A DNA stretch of 64,000 nucleotides from contig NZ_CP015772.1 in the NCBI RefSeq assembly GCF_001654455.1, positions 5,022,001 through 5,086,000 of the forward strand, in the 5' to 3' direction. The notes beneath the pieces were generated by a model, which had not been told where the DNA came from, ran no database searches, and saw only the letters and a list, made by a program, of their open reading frames with translations. Made by a program: the position numbers and the translations under genes. The stretch's first letter is position 1, and every line of letters starts with the position of its first letter. Positions 7,124-17,600 of this stretch are shown one piece after another. The DNA is from Niabella ginsenosidivorans (GTDB lineage: Bacteria > Bacteroidota > Bacteroidia > Chitinophagales > Chitinophagaceae).

Positions 7124-8268
7124 GAAAGGGTTATAAGGCAACGGAAATTGGTATTATTCCCAATGATTGGAATATTAAAGAAATTGGCTCTATTGCTATA
7201 ATAAAAACAGGCGCAAAAAACACCCAAGATAAAATAGATAATGGCGTGTATCCATTTTTTGTCAGGTCTCAAATTGTAGAAAGAATCAATTCTTATTCAT
7301 TCGATGGCGAGGCTGTTTTGACAGCGGGTGACGGAGTGGGTACCGGAAAGGTCTTTCATTATATCAATGGAAAATTTGACTATCATCAAAGAGTTTACTG
7401 TATAAGGGGTTTTGACAATACTGTAAATGGTTATTATTTTTTCATTTATTTCAGCAATAACTTCTACAGTAGAATTATGCAAATGACAGCAAAGTCATCT
7501 GTTGATTCCGTGCGTATGGAGATGATTGCAAAAATGAAAATACCGCTTCCTTCACTTGAAGAACAAAGTGCTATTGCTATTTCTCTCCGTAATGCAGATT
7601 CACTTATTAGGAGTTTGGAAAAACTCATTACCAAGAAGCGCAATGTCAGACAGGGAATCCTACATCAACTGATGCAACCGAAGAAAGAATGGGAGGTGAA
7701 AAATTTGAGCGAAATTGCAATAGTGCGTGATGGTACACATCAAACACCTAAATATGTTGAATCAGGCATCCCTTTTTACAGTGTTGAAAATGTTACAAAT
7801 AATGATTTTACAAATACAAAATTCATATCGCCAGTTGAACATGCGTTACTAACAAGGAGTTTTCGAATAGAGAAAGGAGATATTTTAATGACCAGAATTG
7901 GTTCCATTGGAGATTTTAAACTAATCGACTGGGATGTTAACGCAAGCTTTTATGTAAGTCTGGCGTTGCTCAAAGTAAAAAGAGGTGTATCAGCATCATT
8001 TTTATGCCACTATTCAAAGACAGATGAATTTAAAAAAGAAATCGAGTGGAATTCCTTACAGTTTGCTATACCCAAAAAAATTAATTTAGGCCAAATATCT
8101 ATGATTAAAGTACAACTGCCACCTTTAGGAGAACAAATAAGAATCACCAACATTCTTACAGACATAGATACGGAAATAGCTGCATTGGATGCAAAACTTG
8201 AAAAGTATAGGCAAATAAAGCAGGGAATAATGCAACAACTCTTAACCGGTAAAATCAGATTAATATGA
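7114..8268 (+). CDS. hsdS: Type I restriction-modification specificity subunit
   Basis: A 384-residue HsdS that recognises the bipartite DNA target. Two target-recognition domains (about 1-140 and 190-330) alternate with two helical spacer repeats. The repeats start at LPSLEEQSAIAISLRNAD (about 145) and LPPLGEQIRITNILTDID (about 335) and end in similar GILHQLMQP and GIMQQLLTGKI segments. Each recognition domain is fairly short. The gene overlaps both hsdM and hsdR, so the three subunits are made from one message. The target sequence cannot be read from the protein by eye. Confidence 0.95.
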   Translation: MEIGKGYKATEIGIIPNDWNIKEIGSIAIIKTGAKNTQDKIDNGVYPFFVRSQIVERINSYSFDGEAVLTAGDGVGTGKVFHYINGKFDYHQRVYCIRGFDNTVNGYYFFIYFSNNFYSRIMQMTAKSSVDSVRMEMIAKMKIPLPSLEEQSAIAISLRNADSLIRSLEKLITKKRNVRQGILHQLMQPKKEWEVKNLSEIAIVRDGTHQTPKYVESGIPFYSVENVTNNDFTNTKFISPVEHALLTRSFRIEKGDILMTRIGSIGDFKLIDWDVNASFYVSLALLKVKRGVSASFLCHYSKTDEFKKEIEWNSLQFAIPKKINLGQISMIKVQLPPLGEQIRITNILTDIDTEIAALDAKLEKYRQIKQGIMQQLLTGKIRLI

Positions 8269-11200
8269 CATCAATAGGCCAAATAGAGCGGAAGACACAG
8301 AACCGGATTGCTAAACTGTTTAATGAGCAGTTAGGATACCATTATTTGGGTAATTGGGATGAAAGAGGCGGCAGTAATATAGAGGAAGGTGTTCTAAGAA
8401 AGTATCTGACAGAAACCAAAAAGTATTCATCTGAACTAATTGAAAAGGTAATCTTTGAACTAAGTAAAGCTGCGGGTAATCAAAGCGAAAGCTTATACGA
8501 TATAAATAAGGCGGTGTACCTGATGCTAAGGTATGGAGTAAAGGTAAGGCCGGAAGCCGGGGCAAATACTGAAACTGTAGATGTAATAAACTGGAAGCAA
8601 TGGAATAAAAATGATTTTGCAATTGCTGAAGAAGTAACTGTAAAAGGAGAGCATCATAAACGGCCAGACATAGTATTATACATTAACGGTATTGCAATCG
8701 GCGTCATTGAGCTAAAGCGAAGCACTATATCCATATCCGAAGGAATCCGCCAGAACTTGGATAATCAGAAGGGTACATTTATCAGGAACTTTTTTGCAAC
8801 TGTCCAGCTTGTAATGGCTGGCAATGATATTGAGGGATTAAAATACGGTTGTATTGAAACGAAAGAAAAATATTACCTGGGCTGGAAAGAAGAGAGTGAT
8901 ATTGAAAATCCGTTAGACCGTGGTATTTTACAAATGTGCAATAAGCAAAGGTTGGTTGAGTTGTTGCACGATTTTGTTGTTTATGACAGAGGAATTAAAA
9001 AGTTATGCAGGCCTAACCAGTATTTTGGTGTAAAAGCAGCCCAGGAGCATATCAGAAGACGTGAAGGTGGAATTATCTGGCATACTCAGGGAAGTGGGAA
9101 AAGTCTCACAATGGTATGGCTCACCAAATGGATAAAGGAAAATGTAACCAACTCCCGTGTATTAGTAATTACAGACCGGGAGGAATTGGACGAGCAGATT
9201 GAAAAAGTTTATACAGGTGTTGGAGAAACCATTGTGCGTACAAAAAGCGGCAAAGATTTAATTGATAAACTAAATACTGTCAATCCGTGGTTGCTATGCT
9301 CATTAATTCACAAGTTTGGAAAAAAGGATGAAGGAAATATTGATGAATATGTTGAAGAATTAGAAAGAAACCTGCCGGCAGACTTTAAAGCAAAGGGGGA
9401 TATTTATGTATTTGTAGATGAATGTCACCGGACTCAAAGCGGTAAGCTTCATGGGGCGATGAAAAAAATCTTGCCGAATGCACTATTTATTGGTTTTACT
9501 GGTACCCCATTGCTGAAAAAGGATAAAGAAAGCAGCATGGAAGTTTTCGGCACATACATTCATACATACAAGTTTGACGAAGCTGTAAAGGACAAAGTGG
9601 TACTTGATTTGCGATATGAGGCCAGAAATGTTGATCAACAGATAACATCACAGGAAGGAATAGACCGATGGTTTAATGCCAAGACAAGAGGGCTTACCAA
9701 TTATGCACTCACTGAACTAAAAAAGCGGTGGGGCACGCTGCAAAAAGTTCTAAGTTCAAGAACCCGCATCTCTCGGATCATGGCCGATATCCTAATGGAT
9801 ATGGAAGAAAGAGAGCGGTTACAAAATGGTCGCGGAAATGCGATGCTTGTTGCCGGAAGTATTTACCAGGCCTGCCGTTACTATGAGTTATTTCAGGAAG
9901 CCGGATTTACCAAGTGTGCAATTATTACCTCTTATAATCCTTCCATCTCCGACATAAAAGGAGAATCAGTAGTTGAAGAGCCAGACACAGAGAATGTATT
10001 TAAGTATGACACGTATGTAAAAATGCTCAATGGTAAAACACCTGAGCAGTTTGAAATGGAGGTAAAAAGGAAATTTATTGAGGAGCCTGCCCAAATGAAA
10101 TTGCTGATAGTGGTGGATAAACTTTTGACAGGTTTTGATGCTCCTCCAGCCACATACTTATATATTGATAGCTCTATGCAAGACCACGGCTTATTTCAGG
10201 CTATATGTAGGGTAAACAGGCTTGATGGAGATGATAAAGAATATGGGTACGTTGTCGACTATAAAGATTTATTCAAGCGACTGGAGAAAGCTGTGTCGGA
10301 TTACACTTCCGATGCTTTCGATGCTTTTGAGAAAGAGGATGTAGAAGGTCTGTTAGCAGATAGGTTACAAAAAGGAAAAGAAAGATTAGACGAGTGCCTT
10401 GAATCAATAAAGGCATTGATAGAGCCTATCGGCAATGCAAAAGACCAGTTACAGTGCATCCGGTATTTTTGTGGCAACCCGGAGAACCCGGAAGATTTAA
10501 AGAACACCGAGCAAAGAAGAATTTCCCTTTATAAGCAGACTGTTGCGTTAATTAGAGCTTTTGCCAATATCGCCAATGAAATGGAAGAAGCCGGATATAC
10601 TATAAAACAGACAGAACAAATAAAGGAGGATATGAAATTTTTTGAGAACCTGAGACAAGAAATAAAACTTGCCAGCCGGGATTATATTGATCTAAAACAG
10701 TATGAGCCTGCAATGAGGCATTTAATTGACACTTATATAAGTGCTACTGATAGCACTGTTGTATCTGCTTTTGATGACATCACATTATTGCAGTTGATCG
10801 CTGAAAAGGGAATGGATGTAGCAGCTAATAGCCTGCCATCCGGTATCAGAAAGAACAAAAATGCAATGGCTGAAACCATTGAGAACAATATCCGCAGGTT
10901 GATTATTGATGAAATGCCTACAAATCCAAAGTACTATGAGAAAATGTCCGTTCTACTTGATGAACTAATAAGACAAAGAAAGGAAGAGGCACAGGAATAT
11001 AAAAAATATTTGGCAGCTTTAGCCAAGTTAATTAAAAATGTAACAAAGCCGGAGGACTCGAAGGATTATCCAAAAGCGATGAACACCCCGGGTAAACGAG
11101 CTTTATTCGACAACCTGAATCGGGATGCAAACCTTGCTTTGCAGGTAGATGCAGCCATAATTTCGGTTAAAAAAGATGATTGGCGGGGAAATAAACAGAA

Positions 11201-11300
11201 GGAAAAGGAAATTAGAATTGCTATTGGTGAATATATTGAAGACGAAGAAGAGGTGAACAGGGTATATGAAATTGTCAGAGCCCAAACGCAGGATTATTAG
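8265..11300 (+). CDS. hsdR: Type I restriction endonuclease subunit
   Basis: A 1011-residue ATP-dependent motor nuclease. The N-terminal PD-(D/E)xK nuclease shows RPDIVLYINGIAIGVIELKR (about 132-151). The SF2 translocase follows with Walker A TQGSGKS (about 273), Walker B-type DECH (about 384), FTGTP (about 411) and later GLFQAICRVNRLDGD. The C-terminal 250 residues are helical and charged, as expected for the domain that docks on the methyltransferase. The start overlaps the hsdS stop as ATGA. No inactivating change is visible, so the system looks functional. Confidence 0.95.
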   Translation: MTSIGQIERKTQNRIAKLFNEQLGYHYLGNWDERGGSNIEEGVLRKYLTETKKYSSELIEKVIFELSKAAGNQSESLYDINKAVYLMLRYGVKVRPEAGANTETVDVINWKQWNKNDFAIAEEVTVKGEHHKRPDIVLYINGIAIGVIELKRSTISISEGIRQNLDNQKGTFIRNFFATVQLVMAGNDIEGLKYGCIETKEKYYLGWKEESDIENPLDRGILQMCNKQRLVELLHDFVVYDRGIKKLCRPNQYFGVKAAQEHIRRREGGIIWHTQGSGKSLTMVWLTKWIKENVTNSRVLVITDREELDEQIEKVYTGVGETIVRTKSGKDLIDKLNTVNPWLLCSLIHKFGKKDEGNIDEYVEELERNLPADFKAKGDIYVFVDECHRTQSGKLHGAMKKILPNALFIGFTGTPLLKKDKESSMEVFGTYIHTYKFDEAVKDKVVLDLRYEARNVDQQITSQEGIDRWFNAKTRGLTNYALTELKKRWGTLQKVLSSRTRISRIMADILMDMEERERLQNGRGNAMLVAGSIYQACRYYELFQEAGFTKCAIITSYNPSISDIKGESVVEEPDTENVFKYDTYVKMLNGKTPEQFEMEVKRKFIEEPAQMKLLIVVDKLLTGFDAPPATYLYIDSSMQDHGLFQAICRVNRLDGDDKEYGYVVDYKDLFKRLEKAVSDYTSDAFDAFEKEDVEGLLADRLQKGKERLDECLESIKALIEPIGNAKDQLQCIRYFCGNPENPEDLKNTEQRRISLYKQTVALIRAFANIANEMEEAGYTIKQTEQIKEDMKFFENLRQEIKLASRDYIDLKQYEPAMRHLIDTYISATDSTVVSAFDDITLLQLIAEKGMDVAANSLPSGIRKNKNAMAETIENNIRRLIIDEMPTNPKYYEKMSVLLDELIRQRKEEAQEYKKYLAALAKLIKNVTKPEDSKDYPKAMNTPGKRALFDNLNRDANLALQVDAAIISVKKDDWRGNKQKEKEIRIAIGEYIEDEEEVNRVYEIVRAQTQDY

Positions 11301-11301
11301 G

Positions 11302-12015
11302 ATGCAAAGAATAGTCGTTGGTAATATCAGCATTGATGTGGAGAAGAAAGACATCAAAAATCTGCATCTGGGAGTGTATCCGCCTAACGGGCGGGTAAGG
11401 ATTGCAGCGCCCTTACGGGTAAATGACGATGCAATCCGGTTGTTTGCCGTATCAAAACTGGGTTGGATTAAAAAGCAGCAACGCCTTTTTGAAGGTCAGG
11501 AACGAGAAGCGGCGAGAGAATATATTTCCGGCGAGAGCCACTACTTTAATGGCAGGCGGTATTTACTAAACATTCTACCGACAGCCGGGAAGCATACTGT
11601 AGAGTTACGGCATAAGCATATTGACCTATATATTAAGAAAGGTACTCCGATTAAAAACAGGGCAGCGGTGATGGCAAAATTTTATAGGGAGTATCTGCAA
11701 AATCAAATAACTGACTTAATAGCAAAGTGGGAAAAGAGGATGAAGGTAAAGGTGTCCGGGTATGGGATAAAGAAAATGAAAACTAAGTGGGGTACTTGCA
11801 ATATTGAAGCTAAGCGAATATGGGTAAACCTTGAGTTGGCAAAGAAACCGCAGGCTTGTTTAGAATATATTGTTGTTCATGAAATGGTTCACTTATTAGA
11901 GAGACATCACAACGATATATTCATTGCTTACATGGATAAATTTTTGCCGCAATGGAGAATGTTGAAAACCGAACTAAACAAATCCCCAATCAGTCATTCT
12001 GATTGGGAGTATTGA
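11302..12015 (+). CDS. YgjP/SprT-like zinc metalloprotein (DUF45)
   Basis: A 237-residue protein of the YgjP-like M48/DUF45 group. The zinc site is HEMVHLLERHHNDIF (about 192-206): two His of HExxH plus a downstream His. It is preceded by the family's KMKTKWGTCN segment and a VNLELAKKP strand. The start one base after hsdR's stop is preferred over an in-frame ATG inside hsdR. Genes of this family are frequent neighbours of hsdR; the role there is not established, and both protease and nucleotide pyrophosphatase activities have been discussed for relatives. Confidence 0.85.
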   Translation: MQRIVVGNISIDVEKKDIKNLHLGVYPPNGRVRIAAPLRVNDDAIRLFAVSKLGWIKKQQRLFEGQEREAAREYISGESHYFNGRRYLLNILPTAGKHTVELRHKHIDLYIKKGTPIKNRAAVMAKFYREYLQNQITDLIAKWEKRMKVKVSGYGIKKMKTKWGTCNIEAKRIWVNLELAKKPQACLEYIVVHEMVHLLERHHNDIFIAYMDKFLPQWRMLKTELNKSPISHSDWEY

Positions 12016-12069
12016 TTAGAAAGAACGTTGAAAATAAAAACTGGTTACGCGATTAAAAATATCTAATAA

Positions 12070-13557
12070 ATGAGCCTTCCCGTAAATATCGAACAAATCC
12101 TGAACGGCCAAACGGTTGAATGGGAACGTGTTGAATGTAAGCAGGGCTGGAACCCAGAAGATATAGTACACACGATTGGCGCCTTCGCAAATGATATCAA
12201 TAATTGGGGCGGGGGCTATATTTTTATTGGAGTAGCAGAAAAAGATGGCATACCCCAATTACCACCCGTAGGTTTGCAAGCGAGAAGCCTGGACGGTATT
12301 CAAAAAGAGCTGTTGAATCTAAGCCATAAAATACAGCCTTATTATGCCCCTATTTATCAACCCTATATGCTTGACGGCAAACATATTTTAGCCATATGGG
12401 TTCCTGGTGGTGATAACCGGCCTTATAAGGTGCCTACAACATTGGGAGCTAAAGGGCAACACAGATATTATGTAAGGAGAGGCTCAAGCTCTGTAATGGC
12501 TAACCAGCAGGAAGAGCGTTTGTTGCTTGAAATGGCAAAACGCATTCCTTTTGATGACCGGGTCAATCATCATTCGAAAATCGAAGACTTGCATTTTGGA
12601 CTAATCAGGTCGTTTCTTGAGGAAATAAAGAGCGATTTAGCAAAGGAAGCCGCCCACATGCCGTTAAGTGAATTGGCTCAGCAAATGCGCATTGCCGGTG
12701 GACTACCTGAGGCCTTGTTGCCATTGAATGTGGGGCTTCTGTTTTTTTCTGACAAGCCGGATAAATATTTCCCGGGCGCCAAAACTGATCTTGTTATTCA
12801 TCAGGATAATTCGGGCACTGTTTTTACCGAAAAAATACTTACCGGGCCTGTTCAGCAGCAGTTGAGAAATGTGCTGTCATTCATTCAAACCAATGTCATC
12901 AAAGAAAAAGTCATCAAAGTATCTGCAAGGGTTGAGGTGGAAAGAGTATACAACTTTCCTTTGGCTGCTGTAGAGGAAGTTGTAGCTAACGCCTTTTATC
13001 ACAGGAGCTATGAACAGGACAGCCCTATAGAAATAAATTGTTTTCCTGATCGTATTGAGGTGTTAAGTTTTCCCGGCCCCTTGCCGCCGGTTACAAAGGC
13101 TATTCTTAAAAAAGAAAAGAGAATTGTAGCGAGGAAATATCGTAATCGCAGGGTAGGTGATTTTTTAAAAGAATTGAGACTTACGGAAGGTAGGGCAACA
13201 GGGTTCCCTACTATTTATAATAGCATGCAGCAAAATGGTTCGCCGGAGCCGGTATTTGATACAGATGAGGAGTACACTTATTTTCTGGCCGTATTACCCA
13301 TACACGCTGCATTTATGGCAAGTGCTGAAGAGCTTACAGAAAAGGATATTCAGATTTTGTCGTATTGTGTGAAGCCTAAAAAACGGACAGCTATTTTGAA
13401 AAAAATAAAGTTAAGTAATCATGCCAAGAATTACCAAAGGTATATAGTGCCGCTGATTGAAAAAGGGTGGCTTGCTTATACACTTCCAGATACTCCTACC
13501 AGTCCCAAACAGGAGTATGTAACTACAGAAAAAGGGAAGCAGGCATTAAAACAATAG
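12070..13557 (+). CDS. AlbA_2/Schlafen-like DNA-binding protein with ATPase-like domain
   Basis: A 495-residue protein. The N-terminal AlbA_2 (Schlafen/divergent AAA_4) domain covers about 15-150 with EWERVECKQGWNPEDI, then IGAFANDINNWGGGYIFIGV and the RYYVRRGSSS strand. The middle (about 280-400) resembles the HATPase_c_4/RecG-associated region (AVEEVVANAFYHRSYEQDSP, then RATGFPTIYNSMQQNGSP). A winged-helix-like end is probable (KKRTAILKKIKLSNHAKNYQ). It follows the metalloprotein by 54 bp and may be co-transcribed. Such proteins are common in defence islands as regulators or effectors; which applies here is unknown. Confidence 0.8.
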   Translation: MSLPVNIEQILNGQTVEWERVECKQGWNPEDIVHTIGAFANDINNWGGGYIFIGVAEKDGIPQLPPVGLQARSLDGIQKELLNLSHKIQPYYAPIYQPYMLDGKHILAIWVPGGDNRPYKVPTTLGAKGQHRYYVRRGSSSVMANQQEERLLLEMAKRIPFDDRVNHHSKIEDLHFGLIRSFLEEIKSDLAKEAAHMPLSELAQQMRIAGGLPEALLPLNVGLLFFSDKPDKYFPGAKTDLVIHQDNSGTVFTEKILTGPVQQQLRNVLSFIQTNVIKEKVIKVSARVEVERVYNFPLAAVEEVVANAFYHRSYEQDSPIEINCFPDRIEVLSFPGPLPPVTKAILKKEKRIVARKYRNRRVGDFLKELRLTEGRATGFPTIYNSMQQNGSPEPVFDTDEEYTYFLAVLPIHAAFMASAEELTEKDIQILSYCVKPKKRTAILKKIKLSNHAKNYQRYIVPLIEKGWLAYTLPDTPTSPKQEYVTTEKGKQALKQ

Positions 13558-13670
13558 CTTATGCACAAACGAGTGTATAAGAAGTGTATAAGATAATAGA
13601 CAACATATAGTAGTAGGAAATAGATTGTTTATGAACTTATACACAAACGAGTGTACAAGCAGTGTACAGG
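13558..13670. repeat. Two 35-bp direct repeats, each with a dyad
   Basis: The units at 13558-13592 and 13636-13670 agree at 30 of 35 positions. Each contains CTTATRCAC, a constant AAACGA core and GTGTAYAAG, a dyad with 9-bp arms, then another half-site AGTGTAYARG. They fill the gap between the AlbA_2 gene and the MerR/HEPN-AEP gene pair, so they could be operators for that pair. A decayed duplication is the alternative. Confidence 0.55.
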
Positions 13671-13796
13671 TTCAATGAATTGGATGAGTAGATATGGGAT
13701 CCACCAATATTGACGGGGCTAAATGACATCAATGCATCTCAACAAATAACATGATAATAAAATAAAAGGTAATTTCTAATTAGTTATGTGCTTATA

Positions 13797-14600
13797 ATGC
13801 CAGAAAAAAGAAAGGTAATGATTAACTATTTCATGAAATATGGCGTTTTGGAGACTGCACGATTACTTGAGGTAGATCGAGACACTATAAAAAAGTGGGC
13901 ATACATTTTTTCCAATTACCTAAGCTCAGAAGCTAATCCCGAAAAAGGTAAGCCCCGCCGATTTACAATAAATGATGTTAGAGTTTTTGCTTACGTTTTA
14001 ATGTATTGGGAAGATGATCCGGATATTGAATACATCAAAATAGGATTAAATTCAAACAGTCAATTTGAAGATGAATCAATAGATAATCTTATAACTTCTA
14101 TCACGCCCTTATTCAGAGCGATGCCGGAAGATATAGACGAGACATGGAGCGGAGTTGTTTTTGGTGGTGAATTTGAGCTGGGAGATATCTTTTCAACTGC
14201 CGATTCATTCAAACTGGCAGGGGACAAACTGGTAGAAATTGCACATAAAAGCCATGAAGAACAAGAACTATTTCAACCCGCTATATACAATTACCGGCAT
14301 GCCACAGAATTGTATATCAAATCCATTACCGGAGAGGAAATTAATCATAATCTACACGATCTGTTGATAAAACTCAAAGTTGTTTTAAAAAACGAATTTA
14401 ACGCAAGCCCTCCGGAATGGTTTGAAAATATTATTGAAGCCTTTCATTACTCAGACCCCAATGGAGAAGCATTTAGATATGGAATTACTGTACCGAAAGA
14501 GGAATTGTATGCAGATATGCATCAGATTAAGGTTTTAATGAATTGGCTTTCGGCTTCTTTTAAAAAAATAAAAGTTGAACGGTTAAAAACGAATTACTGA
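13797..14600 (+). CDS. MerR-type HTH plus HEPN-like protein
   Basis: A 267-residue protein (a GTG start at 13788 would add three residues). The first 75 residues look like a MerR-type helix-turn-helix (YGVLETARLLEVDRDTIKKW, then GKPRRFTINDVRVFAYVL). The C-terminal part (about 155-255) is HEPN-like: NYRHATELYIKSI followed by NHNLHDLLIKLKVVL. Its stop is one base before the TTG start of the AEP-helicase gene, so the two are almost certainly coupled. A regulator or toxin/antitoxin-like partner of the large enzyme is a reasonable guess but unproven. Confidence 0.7.
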   Translation: MPEKRKVMINYFMKYGVLETARLLEVDRDTIKKWAYIFSNYLSSEANPEKGKPRRFTINDVRVFAYVLMYWEDDPDIEYIKIGLNSNSQFEDESIDNLITSITPLFRAMPEDIDETWSGVVFGGEFELGDIFSTADSFKLAGDKLVEIAHKSHEEQELFQPAIYNYRHATELYIKSITGEEINHNLHDLLIKLKVVLKNEFNASPPEWFENIIEAFHYSDPNGEAFRYGITVPKEELYADMHQIKVLMNWLSASFKKIKVERLKTNY

Positions 14601-14601
14601 T

Positions 14602-17600
14602 TTGCCAGAAATTAGTATCGATAGAAAATTACAGTTATTCCGTTCCCTTTTCAAGGGTCGCGAGGATGTATTTGCAACCCGTTGGGAAATTCCATCCGGC
14701 TCAGGCAAGGAAGCTAAAAGCGGCTATATGCCCGCCTATTTATATGATCCCTACCGATACAGGGCACATAAAATGAAAGGCGGTACTTTTCAAAACTATG
14801 CAGATAAAAAATATTTGCCGCTCACAGACGACCAGCTCGTAAAACATTTAAATGGTGAACAATTAGTAGGCTTATACCCATTATTACCCGATAACACTTC
14901 ATGGTTCATTGCCGCGGATTTTGATGAACAAAATTGGTTATCCGACAGCCAGAAATTTATTGAATGCTGTGCAGCAAAAAAAATACCGGCTTACCTCGAA
15001 CGCTCTCGCTCAGGAAAGGGCGGACATGTATGGATATTTTTCAAAGAACCTTATCCAGCCATCAAAAGCAGGAAGATATTCCTGTCGCTCCTCAATGAAT
15101 CCGGAACGGTTTCTGTTTTTGATAAAAACTCAAGCTTTGACCGGTTATTTCCAAACCAGGACAGGCTTTCAGGAAAAGGATTGGGCAACCTGATCGCATT
15201 ACCACTACATAAGACCGCTTTAGATCAGGGAAACAGTTGCTTTATTGATCCGCAAACCTTGCTGCCATTCCCTGATCAATGGGATTTTCTGTCCGGAATT
15301 CAAAAAGTGGGTACCGGGGCGCTGGATGATATCTATCATTCAATATCCGCTGAAAAATCAGTTGCTGCAACAGTTGATCAAAAAGAAACCACTGACCATT
15401 TAACAATATTCTTAAACGATAGGCTACAATTAAACCGATCGGCAATACCTGTTCCCCTCATCAATTTTCTTAAAGAAGAATTGAATTTTTCGAATTCAGC
15501 ATTCCTCATCAAAAAGAAGATTGGAAAGAACACTTATGGCACGGAACGGTATTTTCGACTTATAGAAGAGACAGAACGAGCTGTTATTATACCCAAAGGG
15601 TTTGCCGGCAGGTTGTTGCGATTTTGCAGAAATGCCAATATCCATTTTAGTTTTGAGGACCATAGAACGAAGAAGGCTTCTGCTCTCTTTACTTTTCAAG
15701 CGGGCTTAAGATATTACCAGGTTCCGGCGATGGAAGCTGCGGCCAAAAAAGATATGGGCGTAATTGTGGCCCCACCTGGAGCCGGTAAAACGATCATCGG
15801 CTTAAAGATTATTGCAGAAAAGCAACAACCGGCTTTAATTGTTGTGCACCGGAAACAGTTGATGGATCAATGGATGGACCGGATTGAAGCATTCCTTGGA
15901 ATACCTAAACAGAAAATCGGGAAAATTGGCCAGGGGAAATCAACGATTGGGGAACATATTACAGTTGCTACCATTCAAAGTCTGGTAAAAGAATTAACGA
16001 AAACAGAAGGCGCTGAAATAAAAGATTCGTTCGGAACGATACTGATAGATGAATGCCATCATATTCCTGCAGAAAGCTATCGAAACACCATCCAACAATT
16101 CAATAGTTATTACTTATATGGCTTTACAGCAACACCTTTTAGAAAATACAATGATGGAAGACTGATTTTTATTCACCTGGGAGAAATCATTGCAGAAATA
16201 ACGGCACAACAAACCGGCAGACACAAACAGGCCACCGTTATAGTACGAAATACGGACTTGGATGTGCCTTTCAATTCAAAGACAGACCGGTTTGAAACAT
16301 TGTCAAAAATCCTGGTACATGATTCCGGCCGGAACAAACTGATTTTGCAGGACATTACCAATGAATTGAATTGCGGAAAAAAAGTGGTTATTCTTACGGA
16401 ACGTAAAGAGCACATCGATTCTTTACAGCAATACCTGAAGCAATCTTATGAAGTCGTCACATTAAGCGGTGACGATACGGAGAGTAGTCGAACAGCCAAA
16501 TGGAAATTACTAAATACATGTAGTTATCAGGCGTTGATAACTACCGCGCAATTCTTTGGTGAGGGAACAGACCTGCAAAATGCCAACTGCCTATTCCTAG
16601 TGTATCCTTTTTCTTTTGAGGGAAAACTCATACAATATATAGGGAGGGTGCAACGATCTGAGCTTACACCTGTAATATACGATTACCGCGACATTAAAAT
16701 TGACTACCTGAACAGAATGTTCCTGAAGCGTAATACTTATTACAGGAAACTAATACGCCAGGCAAACTTGTTCGATGATCCGGTTGAAGAGGAAGTCCCC
16801 ATTGCAGAAAAAAGCACGCTGGTGATGCTTGACAAGGAAATTAGCGTGCCTATTGAGTTACTGGAGTTCAGATATGGAAGCATTGCTTTTACTTATTCAA
16901 TCGATGCAGCTATAAAACTGGAATTTGAAATTCAGCATGATGATATGCGGCCCGAGTTTGAAGTGCTGAAGCCTTATTTTACAAAGGCACTGAAATCTAA
17001 GCATATTAAAGTGGCTGTTTACGCGGAAATAGAAAAAGGACAACTGGTCTCTCAATTAGCATCCTCTGATGATATAAAAAAGATAGACAGGCAAATTATT
17101 GACGGTGTCAGATTCCAATTCATCACTAGACCTCTGCTTGGAAGGATAAATCCGGATAACAAAAATGAATCCGATCAACAGCTCCAAACGAAACATCCTT
17201 TATATGAATCGGGCAAAGAACTGCTGGAAGATGCATTAAAGTATGCCCAATTTAAACATCATAGACACCTGCGTTATCTGGCCGATAACCATGTAGGACA
17301 TTTGGTGAAAATCCGATTTGTATTGCAGCCATTTTCTTTTGTATTTCTTCTGGAAGGCCCAGAGCAATTTCATATCATCCTGGAAACGCTGGATACAGAA
17401 GAGGCCAGCTACCTCTGGCATATTCCAAAAAGAGTCTCCGAATTGCCGAAAAGTTTAGTAGCAATTGACAGAGATCTGGATATTATCCGGAAACAAGGCC
17501 GGCAAGGATTTTTAACCGCCCCGCCGGAAAACTTTAACCGGATATTGCATGATTATTCAGATGACCAGAAAGGATTTATTCTCTGGAAACATGCGCTGGA

